Below are positions 47,755 to 58,431 of a DNA stretch of 64,000 bases, piece after piece. Below the pieces are notes generated by a model that did no database searches, had not been told where the DNA came from, and saw only the letters and a list, made by a program, of their open reading frames with translations. This DNA is from Klebsormidium nitens. Its lineage: Eukaryota > Streptophyta > Klebsormidiophyceae > Klebsormidiales > Klebsormidiaceae. The position numbers and the translations under genes are program-made. Position 1 is the stretch's first letter. Each line of letters begins with the position of its first letter. The DNA lies in assembly GCA_000708835.1 (NCBI GenBank), contig DF237075.1:1-64000 (forward strand). Reading direction: 5' to 3'.

Positions 47755-49763
47755 GTGGAGCTGCAAAGTGCAGAGCAGTTGGATCAAGCGTGGGTCGGCT
47801 AGCCGTAAGTGTAGACGGGAATGTCATAGCCTTCCCACACATTGTTCGTCGATGTTGCATTCTCCGTCCACGTCTGCAGTGCTGAGCTCTGAGCTGCACA
47901 TACGAGAGGGCCTGCAGGAACTCAGCGGCTCTTCAATGTTGATGGCACAGCGGCCATCGTGCTACACAATCACGTGCGAGCTATTGATAAAATTCGAGCC
48001 GGACCGTATGATGCACTGCATGAAATGACTGACAGCTAGGCGCTCTGTGTTCAACAGCGGAACACTTTTGCCGCGCGACCGTATGTTGCGGCCATCCAAA
48101 CCGAGTTTCGGCGCAGCGGGGCCGCGCGAGAATTTGAGGATCCGAGATTGATCGTTGAGAGCTACTAATGCACAGACGTACATGCAAAAAGGCTTATTGA
48201 GTTCAGAATCTCTGGCCCTGTAGGCTGGTTTGAAGCGAGCATAAAACAAGCTGACTCATAAGTTTGATCTAGCACTGGCAGCTTGATTGCAGCTCGGATC
48301 GAGCACCGTCTCCGGCCGTGGGACGTCTCAAGAAGCCCAAGACCTCACGAAAAGCCAAGGCTTGCTCGCAGCCTGGAATCGAGCTTATCATTCTGCCCAT
48401 CCGAAAGTAAATAACATGGCAGAGTGAACGAGTCCAGCCACTACTCGTGGATCTTAGTCGATAACAAGCCTCGCTTGAAGGGAATTCCACTCGGTTGACA
48501 ATCCTGTACGTCGGAGCTTTTGCATGATTCCTATACCTACTAGAAAGGCTGCCGCCATGCTGTGGCACACGTGGTAGTTGGTATATATCAGATCGTGGCG
48601 CCATGGGCGCGCGACCGTTTTAATCTACCATCCTGGGACTCAGCTCCGACTCGGATATAAAGAGATTTCGCGATGTATTATACGCCATGTGCCAGCACGT
48701 AGACATGGATGGTCACTTCTTTTTATACACGCTTATAGGCACCTGGGCCCATGGCGCGGAAACAAGCAATTTCGGAGTTCGGGCTTCATCAAAAAATGTT
48801 ACTACTCTGTAGTCACTAAGCAGTTTCTGACTATGAAGCAACATAGCTATATAATATGACATGCTACCTCATCCCAATGGCGTAATCACTTCAGCTAAAC
48901 TACTCGTACGTTCGAGCCAAAACAATAGATCATCCAATCTAACCTAATCTAATCTAAGGCTTCTACTCCAAGTTAGTTTCCCTTCTTCTCTAGACCCTTC
49001 TTCAAGGCATGTGGTAAGTCCTGGATTAGCAACTGCAGCGCCTCCATTGCCGGAGCAGGCACCGCCGACGCCGACGTAAGTACATGGATCAGAACTCAGT
49101 CAACCGACCAACCATCGAGTCTGAGAGTGGGAAACGCAAGCCATGCAAGGGGGGCACCGATTCGACAGGTTGCCATATGCAAGATCTGGATTTGTCTCAC
49201 AACTTAACAGTAGTTTTTGATTAGCTGCTCAATCAGCTGATGCACTCCAAATGGGGACCGAGGTGAGGATGAACGCCCTTTTTACTTCTTGGTACGGCCT
49301 GGGCCTCTGTACGGAAAGACTCCACATTCAGTCGCGCATCTTTAGGTCAGTCAAGACGCGAACGCTTGTCGAAGGTCGTCTGCTCAGAAAGTTTGGGACC
49401 TTCTTTACCTGACCTTGGATAAGACGGCCAAGACCTGTTAACAAACTTACAAGCCCTAACGACTCACTGGGCGCTACCAATGACGATCGTCAAGGAACTA
49501 CGATCTTTTCACAGTGCAAAGAAGCATTACCTATGAGCTCTGTTGTCTTTGTCCTTGCCGCCTAACCTGCTGCAACACGAGAATCATCATATTTTAAGGG
49601 TTACACTTGATCATGGTAGCTTGAAAGCTCTTTCATGCTGAAATTGAGTTTGACGGTCCGCTAGTGACAGCAACTGTTTACTCGGTTTAAGATCTTCCAA
49701 GCACCCAACGCACGAGTTTCTATGTATAAGCTTAGGCTATATCGACTGAGCGGCTTCAGTACT
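47755..49763. other. Intergenic space between convergent COG6 and iGluR genes
   Basis: Two kilobases with no recognisable gene, RNA or mobile element. A short TCTAATCTAATCTAA run occurs near 48940. Confidence 0.5.
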
Positions 49764-52700
49764 TTACAGAATATGGGCGGCTACACGGGTATCAATCACT
49801 TTGACTTGCTTTCCATCAGGCATAGGGGTCTCTTTGTCCACGTCTTCTCCAGAGGCCCTCAATGATATGGTTTTCTTCACAATCTTATGAAGATGCTTCA
49901 GCTTGGCATGACGTCCAATGAAGGCCAGACCCATTGATATGGCTATGGTAGCACCAAGGACGATCCAAAGGCCAGAGACCTGCATAAAAGGGCAGCTCGT
50001 GTGTGAGCGGCTTGTGGACTTTGGTTCGCTTGTCATCAGATGATCGATTGGGCAAAGAGCGGCAATGTGCTGCTTCGCTTCTCGGAAACAGCCCGTGACT
50101 CTGAAAGCATTTCAGAAGCAAGCCGCCATCGATTATCATCCGTACCCTTCACAGTAGCGAGGATTCAGAACCGATCTGATAGAGCGGATCATCAACCTCG
50201 AACCAGCGGCACAGGTCCGAACTTCTAGCCTCTACTTCCACGGACCGGAGCCACGAAGTAGTTTGTGCGGTCTCGTTTAACGAACCAGCCAAAATGATGT
50301 ATTTAAATTCTTACTGTGACTATACTATCGATCAGAGCCGACCGTGACAGCTCTAGAAAGCATTTTTGACCAAACAGGGCACTATAGGCAAAGCTTCCCC
50401 GCCTGCAAAGTTTCACATTCAGACTTATTGGCTATCTGACAACGCCCGACGTAAGAACCCACAATTTAGAAGGTCAGATCCGGAGTTGTCTACCTGATTG
50501 AATGTGACCTGCTGTTCCGTGCCCGCTGCCTCATTCGCGCATATTGTCGAAGTAGGCTGGATGAAGTTCTTGTGAAGATGCGCCAGCTCAGAATTCTCCT
50601 CCAGCGCCAAAATTGCGGTGCTGAACGCGTCAACCAGGGGGGCGGTTGCGTTTTGCCAGAAGGCCAACGCTCGGTTGTCCTCCGTTATGCAGTCCCCCAC
50701 CTGCATCAATGAACCACGGTCGTCTACGCTTAGCTCCTCGCCAGCTTATTTTGCTGGTCATGACGGTATGTTGTCTCCATGTTGTCCTTCGATCTCCGCC
50801 GTCCATCTTGAAGGTCGCCAGGTTCACTCAGTATGAGGAACTGGAGCCAAACGCTTGGCACTGGCAGGAACTCTAAGTGAGGAGTGCTCCTATAAATGAG
50901 TCAAACTTGACGACGTACGTGTTGGTTCCACATTTTAGGAAACGGCCAAGAACTTCTGTCAAGCCGGACTTGTGAACCCCTGAGAACGGAGAAGGTGGGT
51001 CAAGCAATGCTTACAGGATCACAAGGTTGATAACCAACTCAAATTTCGTCTGGTAAGAGGTCTGGAAATGCTGAAGAAACATTATTGGGGTTCAGATTCA
51101 ACCGACCGTGAATTATCAGCGCGCTTCTTTTCGATGCTGTGCAACCTGCGATGAAAGTGCGCGATCAAGTCCCCTGAACACTTACAGCTACGCCTTTCAA
51201 CTCATGGTACTGCCGGATGTGCAGATCGCAGACCGAGGCTTCAATGAAACCTCGAGTATTGATGAAGTATGGTTGAATACTGCACCTTGTAAAATTCACA
51301 ACGTGTCGCACTTGTGTAGTCCACAAATCCACAATCCCAGACGAGGCCCTCGATGGCTCCCGTCGCAAGTTGCTGTAGCATGTCTTCTGTCTCAGCGGGG
51401 TTCTGCCTGTGACAAAGTTAAGGGAGCCTCTGAGGTGAGTGAGGACCTTTGCTTCGGTCTGCCAGCGAATGAACACGTCTTAGCAAGTGCTCGTTGAGAT
51501 CGGAAAGGGGTTTGCTACCATCCTCAAAATGGATATATCGACGAAGTCCGTGCTCACAGTTTGGTCTTTTTTGGACCTTTCGCGACCTGAGAAAGGGCTG
51601 GGACGACTTCAGCAGTATCGAACGCACCATTATCACTCAAGCAAAGCAAAGCGGGGTGAAGATATAGACCAGAAAGAAAGATGCAAGGGATGTACTTACG
51701 GGGCAAACAGTACGGTTGGATTCCAACCGTTCCGGTGCATGCTGTCTACTGTATTGTTATAGGCACCCCAACTCCTTCCCTGCAGATCGCTGATTGCTGC
51801 ACGAAGAAGTCGACCACTGTAAAGATTTCTCCAACTTTCATCTGATTGAGTGGGAATGAATGCAGGATTGTCTCGAGTCAAAGTTATTGTGACGTTTTGA
51901 AGCCGCGGAATTTACATAAGAACAAGGTAAACTGCGGAAAGCTGAGACCTCGAACAAGAAAGCTCAACAATAGCTACGAATAATGTTGATTTTTGATGAG
52001 CGCCTTCAAGCTAGTTTCAATCAATGGATTTGCAACTCACATTGAATGCTCACATCAACCTGCGAAGCCGTGAGGATGGCAGCTGCGTTTCCAGTATACA
52101 TGGCCACCAGGAGGAGGATGAGAAAGGCCCAAACGAAGATGATGATTCGGGACGGAAGGGAGAAGGCTCTCATTGGGTCGGCTGCATTCACGATTTGCGC
52201 CCCAGCTGCACGAAAGCACAAAGCATATCAGAGATTGTACAACTCAATTCAAAGCTCAGTGATTCATATGACGTGCTTTTAGAGCTCACGAGAAGGTGAC
52301 AATTCCCGAGGGGCTTGCTATCAGCTCTTTGTGCAGAAAAAACTTCGGGAGAAGACTTAGCTGAAGATGCGGCTTTGTCAAAATGATTCTACGATTCCTA
52401 CCGCTCTTTAGATTCAAAACCCATTGTTGGCGGTCGAGATTGCATAGCTCATGAAGTGTCTGGGCTAATGAAGAGCCTGGGCCGGCGTCCGCCTCATGGT
52501 CCTTTCTTAAATAGCGCCGCGATCAGAAGACCGCAAAATGCAAAGCTTGCTGCCAAGGATGATCGCCGCGCTAAGCCCACGCAAAGCGTTCGACTCATGC
52601 AAACCCTGCCAGCCTAGACAAATGTCCAATGCTGAGGCAAGGGACGGCTTTGAAGCAGCTTCGAGTGGCCAGTGCTCTCAAGTGACGACTGCAAGTGACG

Positions 52701-54992
52701 ACAAATATACGCAGCTAGTAGCTCAATCAGACTTTCAAACTCACCAGACCAGACCAGTTCCACGACGCCAACATCGTCATCTTTGTCCTCGACGCGTCTG
52801 GCTGCTTTTGGCTTTGTCACGATCTCTACAACCCAGGTTGAGACGCCCACCGCCAATGCTACAAAAGGAGCACTCTGATGCATCAGATTAAAGCAGCTTG
52901 TACTCAATAGAGCCCCTCAAAGTACGGAATCAACTCTCTTTTTTGTATGTTTCAGACCTGAAAGCCTGCACCTATAAACTCCGGCTCAGACTTACAAGAT
53001 GATCGGTTTTTGGCTTTGGCGCCGATCGCAATTGCCCTCATCTGCAGTCGCTATACGTTCAACTCCCAACTTCTTCTAGACATCACCTCGAAAATTCACC
53101 CCCGAATATACATTTCTCAGAGGGCAGTACTTCAAACGTCGTAGAGAGCTTCAAAGCATTTGAATAGTCCATAGTGTCAGGCGCTCGCTACTTATCGCCA
53201 GAACCCTGTTCTCTTTGCAACGAGGGATACCACATTTGCTCAAAGCTCCCTAAAACAAATTCGCATACGTTTTTACATGAACCTCAGAGGAAATGGGCTT
53301 CAAGAGGCCTACCAGAAAGAAACAAGAAGAGCCAGACCACCCAGTTGAAGGGTCTTAAAAACAACCACTTGTTAGTTCTTCTGCCTCTTGCATAGACCTG
53401 CAAGAAAGCACTCGATCAACGATAAAGCTAAGGTGGCAAACGAACATCATGACTGCTGAGCTTTGGGAAACCTGTATGTCCTCAACATCTGATCCAGCTG
53501 GAATGGAGTATATCAGCTACAAGCCAATTTGCAGCACCACCACCCAAGACTAGCGACTCAAAACAAAGATGCAAAAGCTTTTTACCAGGAATCTTGGAAA
53601 ATTTGCATAAGTCTGCATCTGAAGTCAGAGTAGCGAAGGTCTCCGGCGTAATCTGACACGTACGTGATCGGGGAGTAGACATCTGACATGGTTTTGCTTA
53701 CCATCAGCCCCTGACCCGTGTGATAATCTGGATATGCAAACTGAATGCCGGCTTCAATCCTTCTAAGCAGGATCTGCAATAGCACACAAGCTCCACCTCA
53801 TGAGAACAGATCATGAGACCAGGCAAATGCAAATAAGCAAAAAGCTTCGCATTCAAGCAACAAGCCATAATCAAGCTGTTGCTGTAAAGCATTCTCTGTC
53901 GCGCTCGTAACCTCTGTTTGTGCTCTTAACTCATGGAACATTTCATTACATTTTCAACGTGATACACTTTCAATGTGCGCAAGCTTATCATGAGCGACCT
54001 CCGCAAATCTGCTTCAACGCCAATCACACAACAGTCTTTCCCACAGCTTGTCACACAACTGGCTGAACACCAAGAACAACTATTGACTTGTGCGAAATTG
54101 CATCTATCTGTCCGCCTCTAATAAGGACAATACACAGACCAAAAGCCGCTCGCAGCGAGCAAAACCTACCGTGATGCTGGCCGTTGCCATGTCACATATG
54201 CCACTAGGGTCTGTCAGGTCTCTAAGCATAGTTGCATAAGTCATGCACACAAGCCGGTAATTGTCTGGCTTCCAGCCAACGATGCTGGCCGCCCTCCTGA
54301 ACATTTCTGGGGAATAGCCTGCTTGATATGAAAACGATTGAGAATAAGATGCTTGTAATAAATTTGGGCTCCTTGTAAGCCATTTGCATGCTTCAAATTA
54401 AACAGCTAGGCAGGTCAAAATCAAGAGCGCTGGAACGTACCTGCGAAGAAGCACACAATCTGTGACCCTGATTCAATTTCAAAAGTCGGCTTTCTGAATT
54501 GGCATGTTACAAAATTTGGTGCCATCTATACATTCAGATCTCCTACCATTTTAAACCAAAAAACTTTCCGGAGATGTGAGCTTTGGTCATAAGCGTCCTT
54601 TCAGGTAAGCATCTGTTGACGGCGCTTAGAAGGAGCTCAAGGCGAGTTCTTGAGATAGCTACTGACACAACACAGATCACAGCTATGTGACCTTCTAATC
54701 CCTTGCCATCGGAACTAACTTGTTGCCACCCCATTATACATGCTTTGCAGCCCCTAAAGTTGCGCAATGGATGCTCACCCGAGAAATCTGAAGGGCTTGA
54801 CTGCCCCTCAATGCATTGCACGTAAGGTGCAAAAGGGGCGGTGCAGACAGTGTAGACCTCTCCTGCATTGATTGTTCCATTTGCCCCGAGCAGCCTGGAC
54901 TCCCCTCTTGCCCAAAACGATACGCACAGCAAAGTTGCCAGCAGACCAGGTGCAAAAGCCATGCCGAAGGGCTTCTGAGTGACCGTCCTCAT
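49764..54992 (-). CDS. Short ionotropic glutamate-receptor-like channel (iGluR/GLR)
   Basis: Eleven exons on the minus strand: 54992-54779, 54318-54170, 53773-53702, 53397-53313, 53041-52996, 52872-52745, 52205-52041, 51796-51700, 51406-51286, 50700-50494 and 49979-49764; 499 residues. An N-terminal signal peptide (hydrophobic about 11-30) leads directly into ligand-binding half S1: VYTVCTAPFAPYV, GYSPEMFRRAASIVGW, CDMATASIT, FAYPDYHTGQGL. Pre-M1 WLFLRPFNWVVWL and M1 follow, then the pore loop VELVWSAGAQIVNA and M3 with gate motif MYTGNAAAILT, where iGluRs have SYTANLAAFLT. S2 follows (SISDLQGRSWGAYNNTVDSM, IEGLVWDCGFVDYTSATRC, NRALAFW), then M4 GLWIVLGATIAISMGLAF and a short cytosolic tail. 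The large N-terminal (LIVBP-type) domain of plant GLRs is missing. The acceptor of exon 6 (GAG at 52873-52875) and exon 5 itself are the weak points; all others are solid. Confidence 0.88.
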
Positions 54993-55544
54993 ATTTGACA
55001 ATGGCGGCCTGCCCGCAAACACGAAAGCGCAAAGAGTTCTTCTTGGTAGACTGTGGGATGCCTGAATCTGCTAGACTTGGATTAGCGCACAGAGCCACCA
55101 TCTGTTACACCCGGGGCTGCACCTATCTGCGTCATCCGCCGCGCTAGCGGACATGGCTATTTTGCCATAGCTGGAAGAGCTGGACATGTCGTCAGTGTCT
55201 ACATACACGCCAAGCCACCTTACTTCAACAAGTGGTATATGGTATCCAAAAGGTATGACTAGCTGAAGTTCACCATGCGGCTCCTCAAGCTTGACAACAA
55301 TGACTCGTTGCTTGTCTAATCGAATCATGTAAAAGACAGACCATGCCAAGAGTCAGACTCTCAAGCATCATGCAGGATGAGCACGGCCGCTGCAGCCAGC
55401 TGCAGCCTCCGGTCCTTTTCATTTCGCCTTGGCCCGGCGCTGCCATCATTGGTAGGTAATTCCTTTCTGTGGGACTATCAGTCACCTCAATCACCTCTGG
55501 TCTTAGACAAGTCAAGACCATGCCGCATTCGGCATTCTGCTTGC

Positions 55545-55571
55545 AATACCTACAATACCTACAATACCTAC
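55545..55571 (+). repeat. Tandem 9-mer AATACCTAC x3
   Basis: Three exact head-to-tail copies, followed by CTACGGTAG-like and CTACCGTAG-like words. Confidence 0.9.
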
Positions 55572-56034
55572 GGTAGCATTGGAATTCGGTCATTCGCTTG
55601 TACCTACTACCTACCGTAGTAGCCATTCCAGTGAAATTTGGAGCTTGGAAGGATCGCCTCAGAGTCGCATCGGTAGTACTACCCGGGGGCTCAGGCAGCT
55701 CAGAACTTCAGAAAGCTGCATGAGTGCACAAGTAGTAGTACCTTGCTGTACAGTGTAACCTACTTAGGTAGTAACTGAAGCACCGTACGGCGTACCAACT
55801 TACCAAGATACGGTAAACCCTCTCATGATCACCTCGTACCAATTACCACTACCTATCATGGCGGGAGTGTAGCAAGTAGGACAAAGTACGCTGTTATATT
55901 TGTGTCTCCGGTCGATCTGTCAGTTTGCGTCACATGGCGTCATCCTGTGCACTGTGCTGACATCGGCCACTAGCTGCCGGTCTGAAATGTGTGTCGAGAC
56001 TCGAGACTGGCAAGTCACTGGCGCAAAACTATCA

Positions 56035-56554
56035 AAGTAGACTCCTTTTGTTAGTGTCTCCGCCACTCTGATTGGTGTGAAGAACTCTCGACCCACCTGG
56101 AAGCACCTGAAGTGTGACGATTATTGCACTCTGTCAGTGGTTACGGGAGTGGTTATAACGTTGACAATGAGACTGACATCGACATCGACATTGACATCGA
56201 CATCGACATTCACCCGGGGCACTTACTGTGACATTAGGGTTACGTTGCAAACCTGTGACGGTTCACGCCAATCTACGAGCGCTTTGTTAGGGTTACGCCA
56301 TTTCCAAGTGACATTAGGGTTACTCACTGACAGTGACAACCGGGCAGAGTTCTTTTGGTTTTAGTGTTGTAAGCCATTTTTCCTGACCCGGTTCCATCTG
56401 TACTAGAATCAGTACGGCAAAGTGTACGGTAAAGTCTGACATTCTGACACAGGTTTGTTCAAAGGACGCGGATACCCTGTGAACCCATCATCCCGCGTGT
56501 AGGATGTTTTTACACTATCTGGGAGCCTGAGACACTAACAAAAGGAGTCTACTT
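56035..56554. mobile_element. MITE-like element with 26 bp perfect terminal inverted repeats
   Basis: The 26 bases at 56035-56060 (AAGTAGACTCC...GTTAGTGTCTC) are the exact reverse complement of 56529-56554. They enclose 468 bases with no coding capacity, giving a 520 bp unit typical of a non-autonomous DNA transposon. I cannot define a target-site duplication; instead an 11-mer (TCACTGGCAAG) occurs just outside both ends in the same orientation. The interior holds a GACATC hexamer array and three TTAGGGTTAC-type words. The inverted repeat is certain; the transposon interpretation is inference. Confidence 0.55.
56175..56210 (+). repeat. Hexamer array (GACATC/T) x6
   Basis: Six head-to-tail copies of GACAT(C/T), the third and sixth with T in place of the last C, inside the inverted-repeat element. 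Confidence 0.9.
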
Positions 56555-56567
56555 CGTCGTACTAGCG

Positions 56568-56600
56568 TCACTGGCAAGTCACTGGCAAGTCACTGGCAAG
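56568..56600 (+). repeat. Tandem 11-mer TCACTGGCAAG x3
   Basis: Three exact copies directly right of the inverted-repeat element. A related CTGGCAAGTCACTGGC lies left of it at 56007-56022. Confidence 0.9.
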
Positions 56601-58431
56601 TCAGACTCCAGAGGCCCAGGGAATCGGGATCTGGATTCTATCATCTGTTTGCTGGTCCGGAGGTGTGCACACTGCAGTGCGCACTAAGAGTACCGGTATG
56701 CGGTGCCAGCTCCCGGCCGAGTGGAGAATCCACTCGGGCCTCGGCTTAGCTCGCGGAGAACTTACCATGCACGGGCCAGGCACCCGGTTTCTGCCCAAAT
56801 TCGATGCCCGGGGCTAGTCAGCTGGCCAAGTGGCTGCCCAGTACCGAGTCCCGACTCCCGTGACGGGTCACCGGACGGTTGCTTGTACCAGTTCAAATTA
56901 ATTCTGAATGTGTTCAAGGTGTACTGCTTTCAATGGGCGTGCCGCGTACGGCGTTTGAGGTCGGGACTTGGGCGTTGGGGTTGAAGAAGCCCACGTGGCT
57001 ATGGCGGCGACCCTGATGCGGCAAAAATCCAGTTCAACGTCGCTGCAGCATGCGCAGTGATCTGTTCGACGAGTCTGGGCGTTAATTTCGACGAGCTAGC
57101 TACCTACTCCCCTCCTACTCCATAGTATCTTCCTACTGCTACACTGCTATACTCATAAAATTTTCGCAGCGACCGAAACTGCGGTATCCTGTAGGCTGTG
57201 GTTTCCAGTCTGAAATACGAATACCGGTACGCCCTCTTCAAGGTACGGTAAGTAGTCTCTAGCCGGGTGGTAACCGATCATACCCGATGACCGACGCGGG
57301 CTTGTGCTACCTACGTAGGACGACACCTCTGTCAAGTGAGGCGACGTGGCCGCTTGGCAGCGAGGAGATGCTTCAAGCCCCTTTCTGCAAGGCGATTGCA
57401 ATCTCATAAGGTGCCGGAACGTCAAGTACCCAGACTGGTTGTAGAGTTAGAAACTCTTCGCAGTCTTTGGAAAAGTCGTTGCTAAGGTACTCCTTGAGCT
57501 CGCGCCAGGCTTGCTCGGAGCTCCATTGACTAAGGAGAAGGCCTGCAAAATTCCCTTACAGTCTGTACATTACCCAGGCTGCAAGAGTCTCCAAGAGTGT
57601 TTAGAGATATAAGGAGCTGTTGGTAAGAGTGGAAGAACATTACACCAAAAGGGAGCTACAGTAGCCGATCAGACGAAGAGGAGAAGGCGCGAAGAAGTCC
57701 GTACAAGCTAGCGTGTCCCATATATCATTATGCAGCTTCCATGCGCTAGTTCAATGGACCCGTTGTTTTCTGCGCAATTGAGGAGACACATGTACAACTG
57801 CACAAGGCCGTCGGCAATGCCGGGTTGCGGGCTCATTAAATCACTTGCATTGATACTCTTTACTCGAGACAATCGCCTATGTCGGATCATAAGTCATGAG
57901 CCATGCAACATATGCATTGCCCATACAGCAGCTATACGTCCATCGATGCACGTCTTTGGGCTGGCACGGGTCAGTGACCGCGCCAGCACCTCAGTGGGCG
58001 GAGTCATCTATATGACTTAGGGGCAGTCATCTATATGCAATAGTGCAGGCCGCCATGTTTGGAAGAACGGCGAGTCAGATGATCCCAAAAAGCCCGAATA
58101 AGCTCTACGCTCACAGCGTAGTTTCCAGCTTCAGCTCTCCGATTGTATCGCATTGCTGAAACCTGCTGCCCGCAAAGGATGAGCATGCCAGCTACATGAG
58201 TAGATGCCGAACGTCAACATGTGGCAGCGCGGTCTAATTTTTGGAACTAGCTAAAATTGATCATACCTTCACAACAATGTGACTTAGCAACTCAGCAGAA
58301 AAGATGCCCCGGTCTCTTGGCAAAGGAAGCTGCATGTCAGCTGCGTTGCCTGCTCCTATGCAGACTTGAATCTGCTCCGCATGTGTGCTTCTTCTCCCCT
58401 CAAATGCAGGCGCAATGTCAATACAAGGTTC

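Larger units (their letters stand above)
54993..58431. other. Large intergenic region with simple repeats and an inverted-repeat element
   Basis: 3.4 kb upstream of the iGluR gene and downstream of the oligopeptidase gene. No gene is recognised. It holds the 9-mer, 6-mer and 11-mer tandem repeats and the 520 bp element listed separately. Between 55600 and 57300 words such as TACGGTA, GTAGTAC and their complements recur without strict period. A minus-strand open frame at 55071-55349 has no recognisable domain. Confidence 0.55.

Noticed and set aside
54993-55022. Earlier GTG start for the iGluR-like protein
   Set aside because: It is not an ATG, and starting at 54992 places the signal peptide properly near the N-terminus.
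55071-55349. Minus-strand 92-codon open frame as an N-terminal exon or separate gene
   Set aside because: No recognisable domain. It is upstream of a signal peptide, where a further coding exon is unlikely, and no in-phase splice is evident.
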